Assembly (NCBI GenBank): GCA_016858145.1 | Contig: JAEHOE010000025.1 | Span: forward strand, 620,001 to 684,000 | Origin: Edaphochlamys debaryana | Lineage: Eukaryota; Chlorophyta; Chlorophyceae; Chlamydomonadales | Direction of reading: 5' to 3' | DNA length: 64,000 nucleotides | Shown: positions 35,901 through 47,599 of the stretch, one piece after another | Numbering within the stretch: the stretch's first letter is position 1 | Layout: the number at the start of each line of letters is the position of its first letter | Notes under the pieces: model-generated | The model's input: only the letters and a program-made list of their open reading frames with translations | What the model was told of the DNA's origin: nothing | The model's database searches: none | Program-made: the position numbers and the translations under genes

Positions 35901-37768
35901 GGGATGTTGGAGGACGGGTGGGCATGGGGGACGGTGGCAGCCCGCAACGCGCCGCGGGCCTCCCCCACCGGCCCCGATCTCCGATCTGCCGTACAGGAGA
36001 TGCTGTCGTTCATGGCCGGCATGCTGTCGTACCTGGAGGTGCTGCTGCCCTTCACCAGCCCCTGCCCCTCGTCGTACGAGCGCCTGAGGCCGGGCACGTG
36101 GGCGGGGTCGTACTCGGCATGGGGCTGGAACAACCGCGAGGTACGAGGGGGTGCGGTGGGGGATGGGCAGGGGGAGTTTGTTCTCAGCGGGGAGCCGGGG
36201 GTCAGCGCTCAATGGTGAGGTGAAGGGGGCAGCAACCAAGAGTTGAGGAGAAGGGGAAAGGGCACCGTGCGGGCTACATGTTGGGGTCTCCCTTCCCGCT
36301 CTCAACTCGCATCCCCCTTTCCTTCCTTGCCCTCCGTCCCCAGGCCCCCATCCGCCTTACCGCCCCCGGCCCCTCCCAGCTCTCCGACATGCACATCGAG
36401 TACAAACCGCTGGACGGGGCGGCCAACCCCCACATCGCCCTGGCGGCCGTGGCGGTGGCGGGAATGCTGGGTGAGGGCGGCCGGGTGGGGAGGGGGATGG
36501 TGGCTGGGCGGGATCGCAGATGACGCCTCGCCAGGGCAAGACAAGCATTGCGATAGACGAACAGCAGAGGGCAGCGCTTCTAGCGGGTAACTCGATGGCT
36601 AGCGTGGAGGATGGTCTGTTGTGTGCCTGGTTGGCAGGGTCGCGCTGCGGCTCGTTCGGGTGGATGCCCATCGGGCGCCCTGCGGCCCCCCCCGCCCCCT
36701 TGCCCCTTCCCCCCAGGCCTGTCCTTCAAGCTGGTGCCGCCCGAGCCCTGCCAGGTGGGGGTGGTTGCGGGAGGCGGGGTTGGGAGCAGGTTGGCGTGCG
36801 GGCGCCCCTGCCTGCCCTTCCAACTGCCCCTTGCCCGTGCAGAAACTGCCCCTCCCTCCACCCTCTCCACGCCTCTCCCTGCCCTTCCAACTGCCCCATC
36901 CCGACACCGCCATCCAACTGCCCCACTGCCATCCACTCCCCTCCTCCCTCCCCCCACCCCCTGTCAGGTCCCCCCTGCTGACCTGGACAAGGACGCCGCT
37001 GCCCGCCTGGGCGTGCGCCCTCTGCCGGCCTCCCTGGACGAAGCCCTGGCGGTGCTCACGGTGGGGGGGGGAGAGGGGAGGGTAAAGGGGAGGGGATGAG
37101 AGGGAGGGTAAAGGAGGGGAGAGGGGGGACGAGGCGCTGGCGGTGCTCACGGTGGGGGGGGGGGGGAAGGGGGGAGGGGGATGATTGTCGGAGTACGGTA
37201 CTTGGGGCGAGGGGGGAGAGGGAGGGGTCTTGGGGCAAGGGGCTGCTCGTCCAGTCCTGATGGAGTGCCGGTGGTTATGCGGCAGCTCACCGGTCGTGGG
37301 TTCACGAAAACCAGCTTGTCCTTGTACTGGGCCCTGCGTCCCCCTGTGAGGAAGTGCTTGAGGGCCCCTTACCTCCCCCCTTCCCCCACCGCCCTTCCCC
37401 ACGTGCCCCCAGAACTCCCGCACCGGGGAGGGCTTCAAGGCCGCCATGACCGAGGGTACGTACGGCGTGAGGCGTACGGCATGTGGGCATAGCTGCCCTG
37501 GGGCCAGGCCTGCCGCCGCCCAGGGCCTTCCGGGCACCGCCACCCCTGCCTGTGGTCACGCCTCCCCCCGGGCGCCCCCCTGCATGTCACCACCATGTCC
37601 AGATTGTCCACCCCTCCTTTCACCCACCCACACACCCCACCCCCATCCCCCCCCTCCCCTCCCCCAGCCATCGGCGCCCCCCTGCTGCAGGCCCACCTGG
37701 CGGTGCGGCTGGCGGAGGCGGAGCACGCGCGGCAGGACCTGCCGGGGGAGCTGCTGCTGAGGTACTGA
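32917..37768 (+). CDS. Glutamine synthetase type I-like / glutamate-ammonia ligase family protein (16 exons, 585 aa)
   Basis: Exons: 32917-33146, 33282-33320, 33455-33678, 33901-33983, 34156-34342, 34497-34571, 34734-34827, 35007-35091, 35318-35461, 35742-35792, 35997-36140, 36344-36470, 36717-36754, 36968-37060, 37413-37455, 37668-37768; 1758 nt, in frame throughout. Joining exons 1-3 recreates the beta-grasp motif LLWCDTAGIRRCRIVPGRRY. Catalytic-domain motifs follow in order: EVEFLLLE (about 196-203), HAESAPGQYEF (about 273-283), CHAHISLW (about 330), NNREAPIRL (about 449), and HIEYKPLDGAANPH with the conserved Glu. These are the metal, ammonia and ATP-binding blocks of type I enzymes, so it is probably an active gamma-glutamyl ligase. 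Glutamine synthetase is one option; a FluG/nodulin-like or gamma-glutamyl-polyamine enzyme is another. An added Ser/Gly-rich loop (about 343-404) and an N-terminal extension make it longer than the usual ~450-470 aa. No clear transit peptide. Confidence 0.9.
37128..37160 (+). repeat. Duplicated exon end with splice donor inside intron 14 of the glutamine-synthetase-like gene
   Basis: The last 24 nt of the exon ending at 37060, together with its donor and the following G-run, are repeated about 91 nt downstream with two mismatches. The copy offers a second, possibly competing donor at 37152. Confidence 0.75.
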
Positions 37769-38345
37769 GGGGCAGTGGGGCAGAGGAGGGGGGGAGGCAC
37801 GGAGGGAGGAGCAGCAGAGGAGGAGGGGAGCACGGAAGGAGGGGAGCACGGAAGGGTGTTTGCCAAGGGCCGCAGCTTGGAAGAGTGGTGGCCGGAGGAG
37901 TTGCTGTGGAGGTGCTGGGGGGCGGAGGAGGGAGCGGGGAAGGGGAGGCGGGGCTGCGCTGCTGAATCTCTGGGGTGGAGGCGTGAGAGGGGCAGAGGGG
38001 GGTAGCGGGAGCAGACGCAGGGAGGGGTTGAGGGGTTCTTGGAGGGAGGGGCACGGGCGGGTAGCAATCGGGTCAGGGGCGCAGTTGGGAGCGGTGTGCG
38101 GGCTGACGGGGTTCATGAAGGGAGGGCGCGAGGCGTTGCGTGGCTAGCTAGTGGCACGGTTCGGGGGTAGGCAGTGTGTAGGCTAGGGGCAGGGGCCGAC
38201 GGACACGAGCGGCGGGGAGCGGAGGCAGGCAGGTATCAAGGATAGGAGGGAGGGCGAGGTTGCCGTGAGGACACCGGTCAGACCGGTAATGGCGGATTCA
38301 TGGGCTAGTTGTATGGGTAGCGACATACGGCTGCACACGGCCCCC

Positions 38346-38350
38346 TGTAA
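38346..38350 (+). terminator. Candidate poly(A) signal TGTAA for the glutamine-synthetase-like gene
   Basis: TGTAA is the usual poly(A) signal in Chlamydomonas-type algae. This one lies 578 nt after the stop codon in the convergent spacer; nothing nearer fits. Confidence 0.4.
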
Positions 38351-38561
38351 GCACCGTCTGTCCGATGTGCTCCGGTCTAGGGGCCTGGGGTGTGTCATGA
38401 GTCAAAGTCCACGTCACATACAGTTCGCCACACGAAGTTAGAATGCGTGATGCTCAGTACAAGGCACCGGACCGCGGGTACAGTGCTGGTATCTCGTCGG
38501 CCCCTCGTGCCCCATGTCCAGAAGGGTGGAGCCAGAACACCCCCCCACCAAGGCCCAAATC

Positions 38562-38582
38562 CTTCTGGCTCAGAGCCAGAAG
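38562..38582. repeat. 21-nt near-perfect palindrome in a cluster of CAGAAG motifs
   Basis: CTTCTGGCTC and GAGCCAGAAG form a 10-bp perfect inverted repeat around one A. A second hairpin (TCCTTCTG...CAGAAGGA) follows at about 38603-38631, and another CAGAAGG lies near 38519. Could be an mRNA hairpin or a small repeat element. Confidence 0.7.
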
Positions 38583-39191
38583 CCCCCTGCTGGCGGGCCG
38601 AATCCTTCTGCCAGAGAACGAGCCAGAAGGAAAAGAAAAAGCTACCAGCACTGCGCGGGAAGGGCCGGGGTCTTCGGTCCGGGCTTTCTGCAGACGTGGG
38701 GCTCGCAGGGCCGTGCAGACGTGGGGTCAATGCAGCGTGCAGCTAGCCGGGGGCGCTGGGGTGCAGAGACGTACAGTGCTCCGTATCGAGGACGTGGAGA
38801 GAGGGCAGCTTGCAAGCGTGGGACATGGGCGTCATCCTCCTCAGTCCCCCGTCCACGCAGTCGCCATCGCCACCCGCAACACCCGCCTGCGTGTCCCGCC
38901 ACGACCACCTCAGCCGCCAGCCCGCCTGCACGTCACCCCCCCTCGCGTCAACCCTGCCCGGCTCACGAAGCCCCCATCCTGCTCGCTCACCCTCTAACCT
39001 CCCTTGACGGCGGCCCCCAAGGCCCCACCGCCGGCTCCTGACCACTCCACCTCGCCCTCCTCTCTCCGCACGCAGGCAGCGCTGCCGCCTCCCAGCCAAA
39101 CCGGGCCATCCGGGCGGTACCGCCTCCACTCTCCGGCCCCGGCCCCAGCTCATGCCCCTGGTTCCGGCCCCATGGCCCCTTAGGCACCCGC

Positions 39192-42100
39192 TCAGAAACC
39201 CTTGGGCAGCTGCGGCGCCGCCTTCGCCCCCGGCCCCTTGGAGCTGCCCTGGTCCGCCCCGCCCTTGCCGCCCTTGCCGCCCTTGCCCCCGGCGCCCTTG
39301 CCGCCGCCGGCCCCGCCGCCGCTGCCCCCCAGTCGTGGCACGGGGTCGGGGCCCCCCACCGCAAAGAGCGGAGCGAAGGGGGAGCCGTCGGCGGGGGCGG
39401 GGGGCTGCGAGGCGAAGTGCGCGTTGAGCTGGATGAGGCGCTGGGGGGTGGGGGCGGGGGCGGGGGAAGGGAGCGGTTGGGTGGGGGAGAGAGCGGTTGG
39501 AGGGTTGACCGCAGTCGGGGCCTAGCGGGAGCGCGGTCGGGTGTTCTTGGGCACGGGGTCGGCAGTAGAGTGCGAGGGCCCTGCCCTCCTCCTGTCCCTC
39601 CCCAACGCCCCACCTGCACTGCCTGGCGGCGCTGCGCGAAGCTCCAGGAGGGGTTGCGCAGGAGAGTGTCCAGGTAGCGCCGGGACTGGGGGCCCAGGGG
39701 GTCGCCTGGGGGGCGGGTGTGGGGTGGGGTGGGGTGGGGTGGGGTGGGGTGGAGGGGGGGAAAGAAGGTGGGGGGGCCCTGGTGCGCGATGTCCACGACG
39801 TGCCCCGGTTGGAACCCCGCTCGACCGCCCCCGCTTACTGCTGGCTTCAGCCCTTCCCCCCCGGCTCACCCTCCTTGATGCCCTGCTCCAGCATCTCCCA
39901 CAGGTAGGCCTCGTCAGCCTGGGGGGGGGGGGAAATAGTGGTTGCAAGGCAAGGGCCCAGGGGTCGAGTCAACCCCAGATCATAGATTCGCATCCCGTCG
40001 CCTTCCCCAAGCTCACCCTGGGGTTGAAGAAGCCGCTCTGCCCCGCCGCCGCCTGCTGCGCCTCGCGCTCCCCCCGCGCCGCCTCCCACTCCGCCAGGGC
40101 CGCCTCCCGGTACACCCCCCACTCGGCCTCGCCCAGGGGGGCGTGGCCCTGAGGGGGCGGGGGAGAGGGGGAAGGGAGCAAGGGAGAGGGGCAGAGTGAA
40201 GGATAGGTGCGCGGAGCACAAGCCGCACAAAAAAAACTCATTTTCGGGCCCATGCGCTAGGCGCTCCAAGGTTTCCTGTCGTCGACCTGCCCCTCTTATG
40301 TACTACGTGCACGCCCCCGCCAAGCGACCCGCGGTTGCCCCGTGCTTGCCTCCTGACATCCGACCTTCCACCCCTCCACCTCCTTCCACCCCCCTCTGTC
40401 CCCCTCCCCCTCTCCCCTTCCTCCCCCTTCCCCTGCACCTCCCCCTCCCTCCCCCTCCCCCTCCCTCCCCCACCCACCAGTGCCGACAGGAGGGCGTCCA
40501 CCTCCCCCCGGCACCCCCCCAGCCACTCGTCCGCGCCGCGGCGCAGGGCGGGGTCGCGCCAGGCCCCCCCCGCGGCGGTTGGGAGCACGGGCGCGGCGGG
40601 GCCCAGGCCCCCCAGCTGCAGGTGCAGCCGGGGGTCGTGAGCCATCTACGGGGGGAGGGGAAGATACATGGGGGAATGAGGGGTAACCTTAACCGGAGAG
40701 AACAACAGGCGCAACAGGTGGGCGAGGCTTTGGCGGGTCGAGGGCTGGTGGTTTGAGCAAGGGTATCAGCGGTGGGATCCCCGTACCGACCGCACCTATC
40801 CACCTCCGCCCCTCCCCGTACGCCCCACTCGCCCGCCCCTGCTACCAGCAAATTCACCAAACCTCCCCCGCCCCCCACCCCCTCTCTGGCGCAGGCTCCG
40901 CGATCCCGCTCAGCTTCAAGAGACCCCCTCCCCCCACGTGCCCTCCCCCCCACCGTGAGGTACCGCTCCACGTCCTCAGCGGTGCCCTGCGCCGCCCTCA
41001 TCACGTGCGTGGAGGCGCGGGGGTCCTCGGGGAGGGCCAGGGACTGGAGGGGGGGGGAGGCGTAAATGCCAGGGTTGAGAAGACGAGCGTGGTGCAAGTA
41101 GCAGTAACTTCAGCTGCGAGGCCGCCCTTTCAAGATGTGTGGGAAGTGCCAGCCCCAGGATCAGCGCTAGGGCTGGGGCCGACAAGGCGTGTGCTGACCC
41201 TAACATGTGGGCCAGTACGAAGGGCAAGTGCGCACTGACGGCTGCTGCTGCCTCCCGGCCCAAACGCAGGATGCGGGGCGAGGGCCCCGAGCGCCAGCCC
41301 CAGCTTGCGGACCAGGCCCCCGGCCAGGCCCGCTCCCACCTGCAGCCACCCCACGAAGTCCGCCGCCCCCGCCGGCCCCAGCGTCGCCGCCAGCACGCCC
41401 TCCGCCGCAGCGCCGCCGCCAGCCAGCGCCGCCAGCGCCGCCGCCGCCGACGGCTCCGACACCGCCGCCGACCCGGATCCCGCCGCCGCCGCCGCGCGCG
41501 CCTGCGCCGCCGCCACTGCCTCCGCCAGCGCCGTCAGCCGAGTGCGTTGCAGGGCGGCGGTCTCGGGCGTCACAGAGGCCTGCGGGGCCGCACAGGGGCA
41601 GAGGGGCATCAATGCGCAGTGTCAGCACACACCTGGGTGCAGTTCTGTCCACTTGCTTGGGCTTCCGACACATTGCTCAACTAGCTAGGGTCAGCTCATG
41701 CGGATAGGCAGGGTTGGCCTGGACCAAACATGCCCTGCCCGCTCCCTCCCTGCACCCCGGCCTTCCGCCTCCCCCTCCGTCTGCCCTCGGCCCCCCCCCC
41801 CTCCGCCCCGGCCCCCCTCCCCCCCGCTCGCCTGCACCCGCACGAAGCGCAGCAGCAGCCCCAGCAGGGGGGCGGGCAGCAGCATCACGCCCGCGCCCAC
41901 GGACCGGACCCAGGCCTGGGGGTGGGGGAGGGGTGGGGGGCGTTGGGCAGGGGTTGGAGGGACCCTGGTATGCTTCGGAGGTGCCCTGCAGCAACATGAG
42001 CGGCCTGGAGCCCATGACACTTAGCGCTGAGTGACACACCTCGCCTTCCGTACCGCACCTCTGAAGCCCACTGAAACCCCAGACCCCAAGGGCCCCAAGC

Positions 42101-45100
42101 CCGGGGCACCCCACCCATCCCACCTTGAGGTCTGCGTCTGCGTTCACGCCCCTGACCTCCCCAGCGCCCTTTGCGATCCAGCGGGCCAGCACCCCCCGCC
42201 CCGCCTCCGCGCCCGAAGAGCCGCCGTCCAGACCGTCCGGCAGGCCGCCGTCGTCCGAGTCCGGCCGTACGGCGTAGTAGCTGTCGTACAGCTTCCGCAC
42301 GTGCGGCGGGAGGGACTGTACGGCGGACGCCAGGTCCGACTCGGAGGGCAGGGCCGGAGGCGGCGGAGGGGCCGAGACCTCCGGCACGAACCTGGGGGGG
42401 CACACAGGCGGGGGGAATGAGTCATATGGCATGCGTCAGCGTCCGGGCCGAGCCCATCTCAAGGGCGCACGGGAGGAGGCGGGGCATGACGGTGCTTAGT
42501 CAGAGCCCCGGACAGAACCTGGGCTCGCAGCCCGCCGCCCTTCGCCATCCTTACGACCGCTCCTGTCAGCTTTCCGCCACCCTTGCCAGAATCCCCAGGC
42601 GTGATCTTCCCTGGTGCCGTACCTCTCATGCACCAGATCCAGATCCGCCGCCACCCGCTCTGCCGCCAGAGCCGCCAGCGCCGCCTCCGCGGCCGCCGCG
42701 TCGCGCCGCGCCGCCCGCCACGCCGTCGCCGCGTCTCCATACCACGCCGCCGCCAGCGCCGCCGCACCGCCGCCCGTACGGCCGCCCTCGACCAACCGCA
42801 ACACCAGCGCCTCCCGTAGCTCCGGCGCCATCTGCCGTAGGCTGGTCAGACTGCCGTACCCGTCCGCCAAGAGCCCGGAGGCCAACGGGCCGCCAACCGC
42901 TCGCAGCCAAGTCTGCGCCGCCGCCGCCTCCGGCGCGGCGGCGCCGCCGGGTCCAACCACCGCCAGCGCACGGCCAGCTGCCGCCAGCTTCTGCTGCGCG
43001 GCCGCGAGGCGTCGGTCGAGTCCGGGCGGGGGCGGCACGGAGGGCAGGGAGGTCCAGGCGCCCGGCTGGGCCGGCGGCGTCGGCGCGGGCGGGGCCTGCT
43101 GAAGGGCAGCCGCCGCCGCCGCCACCAAGCTCTGCACCTCCTCCTCCGTCGCCTGCACACGAGGGGGGCGCAAGGGAAGACAGAAGCCAAGGATGGGGTC
43201 AGGTCCCGGTCTACCCGCTACATGGCCACAGGACACGCCACGAAGGATACGCCTGCACCCCAGCCCCCCAACACCCTAGCCCCCATGCCCGCCAGCCCCT
43301 GCCCGCGCTCGTGCCCATACACACGCCCTCTTTCCGCCTGCTCTCCCCCCCGGCCCCCGCGCTCCCCCGTACCTGCAGCTCCGCCATGCCCGCCAGCCCC
43401 TGCGGCTCCCGCGGGAGGCCCAGCAACGCCACCACCGCCGCCGCCGCCGGCTGCGTGCCGGGCCCCACACACCCCAGCCGCTCCTCCGCCGCCCGCACCA
43501 GCGCCGCCGCCGCCAGCCAATCCGACGCCGCCGTCCGCGCCACCGCCGCCACCCCGCCCGACGCCACCGCCGCCGCTAGCGTCGCGTCCGCCGCCGTCGG
43601 CGGGTCCACCGCGTTCAACCCGTTCGCCTCCAGCGCCCGGGTCCTCGCCGCCGCCGCCGCCGCCCGCAGCCGCGGCAGCAGCCACCCATCTCCGCCTGCC
43701 GCCGCCGCCGCCGGCTCCTGCCGCGCCGCCGTCAGCTCCAGGGCCGCCGCCAGCTGGGGGCTACGGCTAGCCGTCAGCTCCAGCAGCTCCCCGACGCCCG
43801 GCAGCCCCATCAGGGCCTCCCATGGGACGTAGGAGGCGACGGGGTCGAGGACGTACAGCTCCCTGGCGGGTGCTGCGCCGTCGGCCTCTGCCTTGGGCCC
43901 AGGCCCAGGCTTGGGCTCGGCTGGGCCCGGGGCCTGGGCCGGGGGCGGGGGGTGTGCGAAGGCGCGCAGCAGCTGCAGCTCCGATGTGGGTCGGGGCTCC
44001 AGCGCCAGGGTGGCCAGATGCGCGAGCTGCGGATGGAAGAGGGGGGAACGTGGCAGGGGGGAGCGGGGTGGCGTAGCGGCAGGGTGGGGACGGAGCCAGC
44101 GGAAGCAAAGGAACAGGGGCGGGGGGTTGCAGGGCGCCTCCCTGCCAGCGTGAGGCTTCCTGCCGTGCTCAGCATCCACAGCCCCTCCCGGACCCAGCCA
44201 GGGGAGGCCCAGGTCCAGCAGCAACCCACCTCCGACCCCACCATGACCCGCACACGCCCCAACCCCACACACGGAGCCCCACCTGCACCGCCACCCCGTA
44301 CCAGGGCTGCGCTCGGAGCGCCCCCGCCTGCGCCGCCGCCTCCACCGCGGAGGCGGGCGCGGAGGCCCCCAGCGCCTCCCGCAGCGCCGCCTGCGCCTGA
44401 CGCACCACCTCGCACCCCGCCCACACCAGCACGGCGGGGGGCGGCACGCGGCCTGCACGGAGCACCCCGGGCGCCCGGGGGTGGGGGAAGTCAGCGGAAC
44501 GAGCAGCACCTCTTCAGCCGCGACGCCAAGCAGCCAGCCCCGGGCTCCGAGCCCAAACGCAACCTGCTAACCTGGCGAGCGCGCCCCAATCCCGACTGCC
44601 ATCAACCGTCAACCGTCAACCACCAACCGCCAACCCACCCGCCGCCTGCTGCATGACGATGGCGGCCTGCACCTGCGGCGAGCGCTCCATCTGCCGCAGC
44701 GAGCCCAGGAACACGGCGTCCGCCTGCAGCGGCTGCTGGCCGTGGGGGCGCAGCGCGGCGGGGTCGCGGTAGGTGAGCGCCGCCATGGCCTGGGGTGGGA
44801 GGGGGTGGGAGCGGGGGGAAGGTTGGGGATGGGGGAAGGGAGGGTGGGAGAGGGGAGGTGATGGGTAGGCGGAGGTGGGGCCGGGGGCTGCCGGCCACAC
44901 CTGCAGCCCCTTCAAGCGGCGACCACCGCCGGCTTTGCAGGTTGAGGGCTAGACTGATGGCCCGCAAGGCGTGGCCCCGGTCGCTTACGGCCTACCTGGA
45001 TGGGGTTGCCCTGCTCCCCGAGCTGCAGGGGCACTCCTAGGAGGGAGTCGGGCTGCTGGCGGGGCTGCGCCTGGGATCGGGCCAGCGCCGCGGCCGCGCC

Positions 45101-45526
45101 TGGCAGGGCGCCCGGCCCCCCTCCCGTCGATGCCAGAAGGCTAGGAGGGAGACGCTGGGAGGTGGAGGCTGGGGGCACCACGGGAGGGGGCCGTGGCGGT
45201 GCGGAGGCGGGGGCTGCAGCAGGGGTCGCCAGCCTCTCCTTGAGCTTAGCCATGGAGGCGGCTGCCGAGCCTGAGGGCAGCGCCATGGACGCATCCGTGG
45301 ACGGAGCCCCGATCGCCGACGTGCTGGGTGTCGACGCATCGCGGGTGGAGCTGGGAGGCTGTATAGCGTCCGCTGGCGCTGGTGATGAACCGGATGCACT
45401 CGCGCCTGGCCGGTCGCCATCTTTCTCGCCAGTCGAGAAACAGGCGGCTGGCGGGTGCGAGAGCCATCCGCGCCCTACCAAAGCAGCAGGCGCATGCGCG
45501 GCCCGGACGCCGCGCTGCACAATCAT
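39192..45526 (-). CDS. Large unknown protein with mitochondrial-type presequence (14 exons, ~1135 aa)
   Basis: Exons (minus): 44996-45526, 44639-44789, 44283-44452, 43373-44026, 42623-43152, 42124-42391, 41832-41915, 41340-41579, 40954-41043, 40478-40645, 40017-40148, 39870-39918, 39614-39705, 39192-39440; 3408 nt in frame. The ATG at 45526 starts an Arg/Ala-rich leader (MIVQRGVRAAHAPAAL) typical of mitochondrial import. The longer open frame upstream begins only at a TTG. The body is Ala-rich and largely helical; it has an AMAALTYRDPAAL block, a helix-rich centre (LARWIAKGAGEV), and a C-terminal block (AYLWEMLEQGIKEG, RRYLDTLLRNPSWSFAQRRQ) ending in a GGKGGKGG tail. I do not recognise the family. 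The boundary at 41832 needs a GC donor (a GT donor at 41838 is the alternative), and the donor at 41340 is also uncertain. Shares a short bidirectional promoter with the next gene. Confidence 0.75.
39720..39750 (+). repeat. (TGGGG)6 G-rich repeat in an intron
   Basis: Six exact TGGGG units on the plus strand inside the intron 39706-39869 of the minus-strand gene. It can in principle form a G-quadruplex on the non-template strand. Confidence 0.9.
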
Positions 45527-45885
45527 TCTGGCGAGCCTGTGCGCGCCGTGAGCAGCTAGCAAGTTAGGTTCAACATCTGCTATCTAAACAAGGTAAAGGA
45601 ATGCGCTGGCGAGTCAAGCCCGGGTCCCCCATCCCGGCGACCCAATGACGCATTTGGCCGAGGCGCGAAGCAAAAGGAGAACGTGAAACGCGCGGAAGAC
45701 TGCTCATTTCCAACGCTCCACGCATTCACACAACACCGAAACTGCCGCAGTCCCAACAGAGCCAGCTGGACTGACGTCGCTGACCCGCGCGACCCCCGAG
45801 AGCAAACACGCAGCCCACACCAGCTTCGTGTAGGCCGCCCCTGCTCTCCAGCGCACTGCATACCACTATCTAGTCGCAGCAGCCT
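45527..45885. promoter_or_regulatory. Short bidirectional promoter region
   Basis: Only 359 bp separate the divergent start codons of the mitochondrial-type unknown protein and the plastid-type membrane protein. It must hold both 5' leaders and promoters. No clear TATA box on either strand. Confidence 0.55.
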
Positions 45886-47512
45886 ATGGCGCTGGCCGTC
45901 GGCCGCGGGGCGGTCCGTCGCCCCACGGCGTCGGGACCCCAAACACGCTGGATGTTGCTCCATTCCCGACTCCATGGCCTACCCAGCCTCGCCCGCCCCA
46001 GGGCCCCCGGTGCTTTCCCCTTCCCTCCCCGATCCCGCACCTCCGCTACCCCAACCATCTCTCGCAGCCGTTCCTCCCGGCTAGCTTGCCGTGCCTTCGC
46101 GCTCCCCGAGGCGGTCGACGCCACCATCCGCAACGCCATTTCCATCTCAGCGGTGGTCGGCATCAGCTATGCCGTGCTTCTGGCCGCAGTGTCTGAACCG
46201 CCGCCGCCCCCCACCGCACTCCCACCGGGGTCAAACCAGCAGAAGGCCCTAAAGCCGGGGGCCCCGCAGCCGCCCGCCCCCGCCCGCTCGCCCGCGTCCG
46301 GCGGGGACGACAACTTCGTGTGGGGGCTCATGGGCTTCATCACCTTCCTGCCGCTCTTCAACTGGATGGTGAGACCAAATGAAATCCTTTTGACTCAAGC
46401 GACATGTGGCATGGTTAAGGACCGAGTGAAGCTGTATGGCCCCCGCCTCCGGCTGCTGTGACTGTCAGCGTAAGGGCGTCATGCCTTCTTCAAGCTGCCC
46501 TGTGGCCTGTGCTGAACGCACCCATGGACCCGCCCCCGCCCCGCAGTCATGGGTGCTGGCGGCCCTGAGCGACGAGGACCGGGCGGTGCTGTACGGCACA
46601 TATGCGGCGCTGTACGGCACGCCGTTGCTGCTCCGTGGGCTGGACTGGCAGGACCCCTGGGTGCTCTTCATGTTGGCCCTATGCGCGGTGCACGTGCAGG
46701 TGCGGCGCCACAGGGAGGGCGGGGGAACTAGGAGGGTTGCCTCTGGGGTACAGAAGAGCTCCGGGGGGCCTAATAGGGTCCAAGCAAGAGTACGCACCCA
46801 GGGGTCCGGGCTTTAAGAGTGAACTAGGCCACGGAGCCAGCATCGCCTTGTCCGTGACCCCCGCCTCCTCCTGCCTCTGCCTTCGCCGCCGCCGCCCTCC
46901 AGGCCGAGCGCATCGCCCAGACGGAGCCGGAGACGCTCCGCTCCGTCCGACCCGTGGGGCTGCTGGGGGCGGCCCTGCGCGGGGCGGTGGGGGGCACGGG
47001 CGCCTTCCTGTCGGGGCTGGGGGGCGTGCTGGCGGGGGACGCACGGTGCGTGGGGCCCGACCTGGACGGGTCATGACTTATGAGAGAGGCTACGGGGGCT
47101 TTCGTCTACCGCAGCTGGGTGGGGACTTGGTGGCAGCGGCCTGCTCCTGTGAGCGCAGCACTGCAGTCCCATGCGCGGGTGACGGTCTGCAGTATATGCC
47201 CGTTTTGCGCCTTGCGTACGTCCTCTACACGCCCTAGGCCCTAACCGCCCTCACCTCTTCCGCCTGCCCCCCGTGCCCCTCAGGCGCGTGGCCAAGCGCC
47301 ACGGCCGCAGCCGCCTGGAGGACCGGGGCCCAGAGCGGCCCAGCCTGGGCCCGGGCGAGGACCCGCGGTTCGACCCGCGCCGCGACTCGGAGCCGGACCT
47401 GTTTGTGCGCGACGAGATGCGGCGGTTCGATGAGGAGCTAAAGCTGGCGGAGGCGGCGCGGCAGCAGCAGAAGGGCAAGGAGAAGCGGCTGGGGAGGGGC
47501 GACGACAAGTGA
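45886..47512 (+). CDS. Predicted plastid multi-pass membrane protein of unknown function (4 exons, 335 aa)
   Basis: Exons: 45886-46368, 46547-46699, 46903-47045, 47284-47512; 1008 nt in frame. ATG at 45886; a second in-frame ATG at 45952 is an equally good start because the transit-peptide-like part (Ser/Arg/Pro-rich, ending near SSRLACRAFA) follows it. Hydrophobic segments at about 84-103 (ISISAVVGISYAVLLAAV), 144-161 (FVWGLMGFITFLPLFNWM) and 198-212 (PWVLFMLALCAVHVQ) suggest three membrane spans separated by a Pro-rich loop. The C-terminal third is highly charged (RFDEELKLAEAARQQQ) and probably faces the stroma. The membrane and charged tail parts look conserved rather than low-complexity, but I cannot name the family. 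Confidence 0.8.
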
Positions 47513-47594
47513 GGGGCGAGGGGGGTGGGGGGAAGGGGGGAGGGGGGAAAGGAGACGGTTCTGACTGTGTGATGGGGGGCAGAAGGGGTGCAGA

Positions 47595-47599
47595 TGTAA
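47595..47599 (+). terminator. Candidate poly(A) signal TGTAA
   Basis: TGTAA 83 nt after the stop codon of the plastid-type membrane protein gene. A further TGTAA lies near 48148. Confidence 0.35.

Larger units (their letters stand above)
37769..39191. other. Convergent intergenic region / 3' UTRs
   Basis: Lies between two genes that converge. It holds both 3' UTRs and a cluster of inverted CTTCTGG/CCAGAAG motifs (38515-38635). Frames present are short and overlapping. No gene is called. Confidence 0.6.
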
